Below, piece after piece: positions 30,235 through 36,755 of a stretch of DNA of 36,755 nt. The position numbers and the translations under genes were made by a program. Under the pieces are notes generated by a model. It searched no databases, was not told the origin of the DNA, and saw only the letters and a program-made list of their open reading frames with translations. Numbering within the stretch: position 1 is the first letter of the stretch; each line of letters begins with the position of its first letter. The DNA comes from Lentisphaeria bacterium (GTDB lineage: Bacteria > Verrucomicrobiota > Lentisphaeria > Victivallales > JAADHT01), in contig WFSE01000022.1 of assembly GCA_015486135.1 (NCBI GenBank), positions 1 through 36,755 of the forward strand. The letters run 5' to 3'.

Positions 30235-32181
30235 ATGAATAGTAAGATGAAGCAAATTGCACTGGTTTATGAATGGCCCTCTCGTAAATCTTGCGAGCTG
30301 GACATGATCCGTCGTATCTACAATATTTGCCAAGCGTCATCAATAGATGTTCTTGTTGTTTCTCCAGCTGGAGAAATTTTAAATAAGGATGGGGCGCATA
30401 CCGGAAAAATGGCAAACTTGAAGGATGTTGATTTCTCTTTACATTTTCATTACTCTTCTCCTAGTATGCTTGATACTTTTTCCTATATAACAAACTGGAA
30501 TCCTGTAGATTTCCTTTTATGCCACCCTATCACTTATGATCCTGTTAGTAATATTGATTTATCATATTACGTTAATTGCCTAAGAAGTCATGATGTTCTT
30601 CTTAGTGCTGGTTCCCGAGAAGTAGATGATTTTGCAAATGCTCTAAATGGTATAAGAAAATATAATATTGAAACCAAGGGAGGCTTTCTTCATCCCACAA
30701 TTTCCAGTTATGAAACTCTTGATTTTCCAGATCTACGAAATTTCAAGGTGTTTTATATTTCTGCCAACTGGGAACGCCAACTAGACACTGACCGGCATGG
30801 CAGTTTGATTGAATTGCTGGATAAAACAGGAAGGTGCTCTTTTTATGGTATTCGTGAATCTAATGGAGTCTTTCTTTGGGATGGAGTTGAAAACTATTGT
30901 GGAGAGCTTCCATTTGATGGAGGGGATAGCATTGTTAAAGAAGCAAACAAATGTGGCGTTTCTTTGGTTCTACATTCTCCCGCTCATCATGATGCAAAGG
31001 TGACATCAACTCGAATCTTTCAGGCCGCCGCCGCCAAAACAACTATCATTAGCGATGACAACCCATGGGTGATTGAGAACTTCGGGGAGTCTGTTTTAAC
31101 TTATCATCATGACTATAAAGACCATAACAAGAATAAAACAAAGATCATGGAACTAATACACTGGATTGACACGCATCCAGGCGAAGCGTTAATGAAGGCC
31201 AAAGAGGCAAATCGGATATTTGAGGAAAAATTTTCACTTGAACAGGAAGTAAGGCAATTAATCAGCAATCATGAGCGCCTCTTGCAAAAGAGTAAAGCGT
31301 CGTATGTCGTTTCTATTTTTTATTCTTATCATCCTGAGACAATTAATCTTTTTATTCGAGATATGGCCAACCAGGAAGGGGTTCAGCTTGATTTGCATAT
31401 TTTCACCCCACAGGGCGTAGATGAACAGAGAGTGGAAGAACAGCTTCTCGCCGGAGGGGATGATAGCCAATTTATACATATACACCCAATGCCATTCAAT
31501 GGTCACAACGAAAAAGAAGGTGAATGTTTATTAAGATTCATAAAGGCGAAACATGCAAATACTATATCTTTTATGTTTTATTCAGGAGAGGTTCTATGGC
31601 ACAAAAACCACGTGCTCCGTCTAGCTGCGACATTGCATGCCGCTCCGGATTCTGTATTCCAATCTATTGTTATTCCCTCATCGAAGATGGAAAAAGGTGT
31701 TGGCCTTAAAGATTTTGTGGAATTTGGTAAACAGTCAATTGACAAAAATGAGTTGTCAATAGATATCTTTGCTGGGCAGATAGCTAATGGGTCATGCGTG
31801 GCTGATAGCTTTATGTTTCCAGTGGGATTAATTCACGAGGATATGGCTTCGTTTGAAGGATTAAGAATGATACAGACTAATTCCTACATATCTTTACTTT
31901 GCATATTATGTTTAAATAAAAATTCAACTCCAATTAGGTTGCCATTTTTCACTTTAACGCAGAGGAATCCTGAGTTTAAATATGACCCTGTAGGCATTTC
32001 GTTAAACCTCGCCTTATTTTACGAAAGGGCGAATTTTTTCTCTAGTCAGTTTTCTGTGGTTGACACTCAGGCTTCTGCGGTTCCAACATCTCGTACTCGC
32101 AAGATAATACGTCAATCTATTGGTCGCTTCAGCAAGATAATTAACCTCCTAGACGGTTTGTTGTCAAAAATAGGCTTATAG
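30235..32181 (+). CDS. Large two-domain glycosyltransferase-like protein
   Basis: A 648-residue protein. The first ~350 residues resemble a GT-B glycosyltransferase C-terminal half: FYISANWERQLDTDRHGSLIELLD, CSFYGIRES and TSTRIFQAAAAKTTIISDDNPWVIENFGES, where a late acidic/nucleotide-binding stretch is expected. From about residue 360 a second domain begins (SYVVSIFYSYHPETINLFIRDMANQEGVQLDLHIFT) that looks like a degenerate GT-A fold without an obvious DxD. The last ~20 residues are basic and hydrophobic (IINLLDGLLSKIGL). I chose ATG 30235; an upstream TTG at 30223 overlaps the sulfotransferase gene, and ATG 30247 is also possible. It is the last gene of the AT-rich block. Confidence 0.65.
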   Translation: MNSKMKQIALVYEWPSRKSCELDMIRRIYNICQASSIDVLVVSPAGEILNKDGAHTGKMANLKDVDFSLHFHYSSPSMLDTFSYITNWNPVDFLLCHPITYDPVSNIDLSYYVNCLRSHDVLLSAGSREVDDFANALNGIRKYNIETKGGFLHPTISSYETLDFPDLRNFKVFYISANWERQLDTDRHGSLIELLDKTGRCSFYGIRESNGVFLWDGVENYCGELPFDGGDSIVKEANKCGVSLVLHSPAHHDAKVTSTRIFQAAAAKTTIISDDNPWVIENFGESVLTYHHDYKDHNKNKTKIMELIHWIDTHPGEALMKAKEANRIFEEKFSLEQEVRQLISNHERLLQKSKASYVVSIFYSYHPETINLFIRDMANQEGVQLDLHIFTPQGVDEQRVEEQLLAGGDDSQFIHIHPMPFNGHNEKEGECLLRFIKAKHANTISFMFYSGEVLWHKNHVLRLAATLHAAPDSVFQSIVIPSSKMEKGVGLKDFVEFGKQSIDKNELSIDIFAGQIANGSCVADSFMFPVGLIHEDMASFEGLRMIQTNSYISLLCILCLNKNSTPIRLPFFTLTQRNPEFKYDPVGISLNLALFYERANFFSSQFSVVDTQASAVPTSRTRKIIRQSIGRFSKIINLLDGLLSKIGL

Positions 32182-32368
32182 CTGCCCCGGCAAATGTTAA
32201 AATGCTGCCATTTCCGTAATTGTTATCTTGCTCCAAATGTGAAAGTGTTTTGCCCATATCCCTTCTTGCTGTTTTTCCTGTTTCCTAGCGGGGGGGCTAA
32301 AAAAGCCTAGAACAGATTATCCCCTAGCCATTAGTCATTTTTCCGTGATGAAACCAACGTGACCCCAC

Positions 32369-33373
32369 ATGCAAAGGCTTCCCTTGGGTTCTACTCGAAA
32401 TCCGTTAGTATCTGTTCTCATCCCCACCTGTGGGCAGGTGCGGTATATAGCTCAGGCGGTTCAAAGCGCATTGGATCAGACTTACGAGAATATCGAGGTG
32501 GTGGTTTCTGACGACTCGGCGGACAACGCCACATCCGACCTTCTTGCTGAGTCGTTTGGGAATAAAATCAAGTATGTGCGCAACATTCCCCCCAAAGGCA
32601 GAGTCGACAACTACCATTTCATGCTTTATGAACTCGCCAATGGCGATTGGGTGGTAAATCTGGATGGGGATGATTATTTCACATGCAAAACATTCATCGA
32701 AGAAGCGGTCGAAGCCGTGGCGGAACACCCGGACGCAGCCTTTCTCTTCGCTAGGCAAATCACAAAAGACGACAACTCCGGAGAGGAAAGCGTCAATGAG
32801 AGCCAGGTCCTGACAAGCTTGCTAGGCAAGCGCGGCGAATCCCCCCCTAATAAAACGCGATTTGTCGCACTTGATGGCGATTGGCTCCTACTCAACTCAA
32901 TATACAGGAACATAGAAATCCCCCATCTGGCTTCAATGTATCGGAGGGAGAAGGCCATCCAAGTGGGTTTTTACGAATTACAAATCTCCAGCTCGGACCG
33001 GGAATCCCTTCTCAAGCTAGCAGTCGGCAACGAAGTGGTGTTTCTGGATCTCGTCGCGGGGGTATGGAGACGACACGGAAGGAACACAACCGCGAATCCC
33101 GCGCCGGGAGAGATTGTCGCCAATCTCGCTATGTACGACAATCTATACCAATACGCTCTCGAGCATTCCAGTATTCCCAGGCGCCGCCTTCTGTTTTGGA
33201 AAATATGGGCTAAATACAAAGATAGCTACGCCCATCTGCTGATTATAATGCGGTCCGGAGATCGCCGGAAACTCGACGAATACAAAACACTACTCGGCGA
33301 CAAAGAACCGATGGTCCGAAGTCTGCAACTTCTTGATTTACGCATTTATATGAAAACTTTATCGAACCACTGA
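32369..33373 (+). CDS. Family 2 glycosyltransferase
   Basis: A 334-residue GT-A enzyme: VSVLIPTCGQVRYIAQAVQSALDQTYENIEVVVSDDSADN for nucleotide-sugar binding and WVVNLDGDDYF as the metal-binding DxD, with HLASMYRREKAIQVGFYELQISSSDRESLLKLA as acceptor-side sequence. It is soluble, with no membrane helix. Composition returns to the GC level of the exporter genes, so it belongs to the older part of the cluster. The 187 bases upstream contain no gene that I can support. Sugar specificity cannot be read. Confidence 0.88.
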   Translation: MQRLPLGSTRNPLVSVLIPTCGQVRYIAQAVQSALDQTYENIEVVVSDDSADNATSDLLAESFGNKIKYVRNIPPKGRVDNYHFMLYELANGDWVVNLDGDDYFTCKTFIEEAVEAVAEHPDAAFLFARQITKDDNSGEESVNESQVLTSLLGKRGESPPNKTRFVALDGDWLLLNSIYRNIEIPHLASMYRREKAIQVGFYELQISSSDRESLLKLAVGNEVVFLDLVAGVWRRHGRNTTANPAPGEIVANLAMYDNLYQYALEHSSIPRRRLLFWKIWAKYKDSYAHLLIIMRSGDRRKLDEYKTLLGDKEPMVRSLQLLDLRIYMKTLSNH

Positions 33374-33506
33374 GCCGTCGAATAGCGGTATCTTCTCCAA
33401 TGCTTCCACCCGCCACGGGCTTAGTTCCCTTGCGCCTTGGCGCTAACAGCAAGCGAAAAGAATTCCCCCCGCATATCCCCTTATGCGCTAAAATCGAAAT
33501 TCAAAT

Positions 33507-34481
33507 ATGAATAGAAAAACATCCCCTCTCGTTTCTGTCGCGATGGCCACCTGTAATGGGGAGGAATTTCTAGAAGAGCAAATCCGTTCGATATTGTCAC
33601 AGAGTTATAGCAACATAGAGCTTGTGGTTTGCGACGACGCTTCAACCGACGGAACGATGGAGATACTCGAGGCCTTCCGCAAAAAAAACGATAGAGTCAA
33701 GGTATATCAAAACGATAATAGGCTAGGGGTGGTGAGAAACTTTGAGAAAGCCATAGGCCTATGCGAAGGAGAATACGTCGCATTAAGCGATCAAGACGAT
33801 ATTTGGCTGGACAACAAGATAGAAGAGCTGCTTGACAATATAGGCGGAAACTTGCTGATACACTCCGATGCCATACTGATCGACGGAAACGGAAAAACTA
33901 TCGCCGATTCTTACACGGAATTCTCCTGGAAAGTGGTTGAGCCGGAAACCCTGGCCGACGCCATCCTCAATGGATTCGCCACGGGATGCACGCTGATGTT
34001 CTGCAAGGAATTGAAAGAGCTGATCCTCCCATTCCCGGAGGATATATACATGCATGACAAGTGGATTTGCCTTGTCGCTTTTTTATATGGAAAAGCATGT
34101 TATTGGGACAAGCGGCTCACCAAGTACCGCCAGCATGATGGCAATGCTTTGGGGGCTGAGCTGATCGAGGACGTGAATTTCGCGGGCAAGTTGTCTAAGA
34201 TCAACAAAAATAGAAAATATTACAAGAACCATCCATCGTTTAAAAAGGAGATGCGCGCCCAACTGGCCTTCGCAAAGACAATAGCCATGGAATTAGGGGA
34301 ACGAATAAACCAAAGAGACAAAGCGGATTTGAGATTGATTATAGCTTATTTTGAAAACGCGGCCAGTAATGGTTTTAAGCTCAAGTCGTTTTTGATCCGA
34401 TTAAGACTATTCACTCCTTTCGACAAAGGAAGGCCATTAAAACTCAAGCTTTTCAACCTCTTTAAGCTTCTCTTCATGTAG
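33507..34481 (+). CDS. Family 2 glycosyltransferase, rhamnosyltransferase-like
   Basis: A 324-residue GT-A enzyme: VSVAMATCNGEEFLEEQIRSILSQSYSNIELVVCDDASTDGT, NRLGVVRNFEKAIGLCEGEYVALSDQDDIWLDNKI and MHDKWICLVAFLYG. The SDQDDIW motif and MHDKW are typical of the rhamnosyl- or alpha-L-Rha-type branch of GT2. That would agree with rmlC at the left edge of the window, but the link is only an inference. Its stop is two bases from the stop of the convergent asparagine synthase gene. The two stops sit in a perfect ATGTAGAGCTACAT palindrome. Confidence 0.88.
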   Translation: MNRKTSPLVSVAMATCNGEEFLEEQIRSILSQSYSNIELVVCDDASTDGTMEILEAFRKKNDRVKVYQNDNRLGVVRNFEKAIGLCEGEYVALSDQDDIWLDNKIEELLDNIGGNLLIHSDAILIDGNGKTIADSYTEFSWKVVEPETLADAILNGFATGCTLMFCKELKELILPFPEDIYMHDKWICLVAFLYGKACYWDKRLTKYRQHDGNALGAELIEDVNFAGKLSKINKNRKYYKNHPSFKKEMRAQLAFAKTIAMELGERINQRDKADLRLIIAYFENAASNGFKLKSFLIRLRLFTPFDKGRPLKLKLFNLFKLLFM

Positions 34482-34483
34482 AG

Positions 34484-36340
34484 CTACATGTATTTCTCGC
34501 GCCACATTTCGAAGACAAGGGCGAACCATAATTTATTGACGATGTGAGTTTTTCCCTTATTTAATCTATCATACTCCTCGCGCAGGTAGCTGTAGTTCAA
34601 CCTTCCATCATCTTTCGGGTCACGCAGATAACGTTCCAGACGGGTGCCCCATTCCTTCCTGAACCAATCCACAATTGGTATTCCAAACCCTATTTTTGGC
34701 CTGTCCAGCATTTTCCTCGGTATATATCTTTCAAGAACCTTTCTGAAGAGATATTTCCCAGTCCCTTCTTTATACTTCAAGTCGAAAGGCACCCGGGCCA
34801 TAAACTCCGCCACGCGGTGGTCCAGCAACGGCACCCTACCTTCAATAGACGCCGACATCGTGGCGCGGTCCATTTTGACAAGAATGTCGTCGACGAGATA
34901 CCTTCGGAAGTCCCACAGCATCATTCCCTGTATGGGGTGCTCCCGCTCGCCCACGCGGAATCCGTCATCCTCCACAGATATGAATCGCCCGTGCAACTCA
35001 ACCATCTCATAGTTTTTTGTACTATGGATAATCTTCTCGTAGACATCCTTCCACGAGTTGTCGGTAAGTATTTCCAGCAACTGCCGATACTTGTGGGGGA
35101 AGCTATGAATTTCAATCCTTTCCAAAACCCGTCCCACACCTGGCCCGCTTAAAAGAAGAGACGCCGCCTTTCTAGCAACGGCTGGCACGGAAAACAGTCT
35201 GCTCCCTATTCCGTACGCATGCGGGTACGCGTTGTATCCGCCGGACAGCTCATCTCCCCCGTCGCCACTCAAAACCACTTTCATCCCAGCGTCCTTGGCC
35301 ACACGGCTTAACATGGTGGCGGGGATCCCGCTGCAATCCCCAAATGGTTCATCGTAAATATCCGCTAACTCATCAAGCACTTCGCCGGCTTCAGATATGT
35401 CGAGAATTTTCTCCGCATGCGTCGTTCCAAGATATTCGGCAAGCTCCCTAGCGTATTCCGCCTCATTGAATCCCTCCTCCTTGAACCCGATAGTAAACGT
35501 GTTGATATCTCCGTGATGTTTCCGCAGTATGGAAGCCAGCAATGCGCTGTCAATACCCCCGCTTAAGAAAACTCCCACTGGCACATCGGACACCATTCGA
35601 TATTTAAACGCATCAACGAGCAACGCCTCCAAATTGTCTATCAGCTCCTCTTCCGGTTGGGAAAATTTTGGCAACTCGAAAAAAGGGATAATTGACCAAT
35701 ATTCCTGAAGGCTCACTTCTTTGGTTTCAGCATTGAAAGCCAAGTAATGGCCAGCGGGAAGTTTATGGCAGTTTTCGAATATGGAGCGCCCTGAAGATAT
35801 ATATCCGAATTGGAAAAACTCGATGAATGCCTCCTCCGAGATTTCCAATTCACGTTCGGACTCCATAATGGGGCGCAACTCGCTGGCGAAGATGAATACC
35901 TCTCCATCGAAATAGTAGTAGAGAGGCTTTACTCCGATCCTGTCCCGCATCAACACAAGCTCCCGAGCTTTCGTGTCGTATATCGCTATAGCGAACATTC
36001 CCACAAATTTGTCAACCGCCTTGATCCCCCATTTATGATACGCCTTTAGGACAACCTCCGTGTCGGTGTTGGAAAAGAATTCGTATCCCGCCGCGGCAAG
36101 CTCCTCCCTTATCTCGCGATAGTTGTAGACCTCCCCGTTGTAGGCGATCACAAGGTGCTCGTGCCGCATGGGCTGATGTCCATGCGCGGTTAAATCCAGG
36201 ATTGACAGTCGAACATGCCCCAACGAGAAGTTCTCGTCTTCGTATATCCCCGAATCATCAGGCCCGCGATGCCGGATAGTGGCGATCATATTCGCAAGTA
36301 ATCCACCATCTTTGAAATTAAAGCCCGCAATGCCACACAT
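34484..36340 (-). CDS. asnB: Asparagine synthase (glutamine-hydrolysing)
   Basis: A 618-residue class B asparagine synthetase. The N-terminal glutamine amidotransferase domain starts MCGIAGF with the catalytic Cys2 and has RHRGPDDSGIYED, LSILDLTAHGHQPM, YNGEVYNYREIREEL and NTDTEVVLKAYHKWG. The synthase domain has the PP-loop GVFLSGGIDSALLA and LSGDGGDELSGGYNAY. Length is full for the family. Such genes are often placed in polysaccharide clusters, where members may amidate sugar carboxyls (WbpS-like) instead of aspartate. It is encoded on the opposite strand to the glycan operon and so has its own promoter. Both roles remain possible. Confidence 0.93.
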   Translation of the reverse strand: MCGIAGFNFKDGGLLANMIATIRHRGPDDSGIYEDENFSLGHVRLSILDLTAHGHQPMRHEHLVIAYNGEVYNYREIREELAAAGYEFFSNTDTEVVLKAYHKWGIKAVDKFVGMFAIAIYDTKARELVLMRDRIGVKPLYYYFDGEVFIFASELRPIMESERELEISEEAFIEFFQFGYISSGRSIFENCHKLPAGHYLAFNAETKEVSLQEYWSIIPFFELPKFSQPEEELIDNLEALLVDAFKYRMVSDVPVGVFLSGGIDSALLASILRKHHGDINTFTIGFKEEGFNEAEYARELAEYLGTTHAEKILDISEAGEVLDELADIYDEPFGDCSGIPATMLSRVAKDAGMKVVLSGDGGDELSGGYNAYPHAYGIGSRLFSVPAVARKAASLLLSGPGVGRVLERIEIHSFPHKYRQLLEILTDNSWKDVYEKIIHSTKNYEMVELHGRFISVEDDGFRVGEREHPIQGMMLWDFRRYLVDDILVKMDRATMSASIEGRVPLLDHRVAEFMARVPFDLKYKEGTGKYLFRKVLERYIPRKMLDRPKIGFGIPIVDWFRKEWGTRLERYLRDPKDDGRLNYSYLREEYDRLNKGKTHIVNKLWFALVFEMWREKYM

Positions 36341-36755
36341 GTTGGATCATCCGATCGAGTTGGTTGTCGCTGGACCGTTCCCCTAACCCCTTGGTAGGCG
36401 ACTGACGCTTTGCGACTCTTTTTCCAGCCTAGGGAAAACCCTAAAGATAGGGCTTGCTGAATAATTGGCAAGCACACTTTCGCAATTTGAAGGTGCTTCA
36501 CTCGAAGGAGCGAAGGGGGTGAGGGGAGGGGCCGCCTCGCAAAAATGCGGAGATCGCAGAGAAAGAGGGGGAGATTTTTAATGTTGAATTGTGAATGTTG
36601 AATAGGGGATGGGGAATGGGAGAAGCTTAGGAAGAGGGAATTTTGAATTATGAATGAAGCATGGAAGCTTGGGGACGGGTTAATTGTGGTTTGTCCGCGC
36701 CCCTCTCTACTGCGAGAATCGCAGCTATAAATCCGTTGCAGGGGGATTTAGGGAC
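36341..36755. other. Repeat-bearing region upstream of asnB, to the window end
   Basis: 415 bases with no gene seen. The asnB promoter should lie here. The repeat 36441-36510 (pair of 13501-13570) is followed by low-complexity AT words such as GAATTTTGAATTATGAATG that resemble the dispersed GGATTT/GAATTTTGA repeats around the nik genes. Confidence 0.6.
36441..36510 (+). repeat. Short dispersed repeat, copy 2 (pair with 13501-13570)
   Basis: CCCTAAAGATAGGGCTTGCT, then GAATAATTGGCAAGCACAC and TTCGCAATTTGAAGGTGC, matching 13501-13570 with few changes in the same orientation. Confidence 0.75.

Noticed and set aside
34484-36340. Calling the asnB-like gene a sugar-amidating enzyme such as WbpS
   Set aside because: Sequence motifs do not separate true asparagine synthetases from sugar amidotransferases, and no uronic-acid biosynthesis gene is visible in the window.

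Overview
This window looks like a chromosomal segment from a Gram-negative, non-model bacterium. It carries a heptose kinase of LPS core synthesis (rfaE1-like), an O-antigen-type ABC exporter and several proteins with Sec signal peptides. Its nikR-KMLQO gene order, a MoxR/DUF58/VWA operon and its dense load of short dispersed repeats would fit a PVC-group (Lentisphaerota-like) or deltaproteobacterial relative. The sequence alone does not settle the phylum.

Layout. (1) 1-7356: the 3' end of rmlC, a secreted protein of unknown function, acpS, a two-gene sensory unit (PhnD-like binding protein plus hybrid histidine kinase with two receiver domains), a secreted PEBP-family protein and a secreted beta-helix protein. 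(2) 7593-13421, all minus strand: moxR, DUF58, a DUF4381-like two-membrane-segment protein and a BatA-like VWA protein in a tight operon, with rfaE1 and a small membrane protein behind. (3) 13422-20264: a nickel-uptake locus, nikR-nikK-nikM-nikL-nikQ-nikO, with a plausible NikR operator. It is saturated with repeats. Two near-identical 262-bp elements in opposite orientation bracket it, two direct copies of an unrelated ~145-bp element lie outside those, and a ~311-bp direct repeat flanks nikL. (4) 20265-34481: a strong sigma-70-type promoter, a ~245-nt structured leader, then an envelope or extracellular polysaccharide cluster: Wzm/Wzt-type exporter, four glycosyltransferase-type proteins, two sulfotransferases, a tandem FkbM methyltransferase, a second methyltransferase-like protein, and an MBOAT acyltransferase with an SGNH-like partner. 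(5) 34484-36340: a convergent glutamine-hydrolysing asparagine synthase, then repeats.

Region 4 is a mosaic. The exporter genes and the two last glycosyltransferases share the base composition of the rest of the window, whereas about 22.04-32.18 kb is plainly AT-rich with different codon use. This suggests that a glycan-decorating block was acquired between the exporter and the older glycosyltransferases. Its predicted product is an ABC-exported glycan carrying sulfate, O-methyl and O-acyl groups.

The most unusual feature is the repeat architecture around the nickel locus. There is a terminal-inverted-repeat element family whose ends are conserved but whose hairpin-rich cores are of two unrelated types. 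The same upstream repeat, with a perfect GAATTTTGAAAATTC palindrome, sits at nearly the same distance before nikK and nikL. The 3' ends of nikM and nikO run into repeat sequence. A predicted four-way-junction RNA or DNA structure lies at 19964-20044. No transposase, integrase, CRISPR array, rRNA or convincing tRNA was seen.
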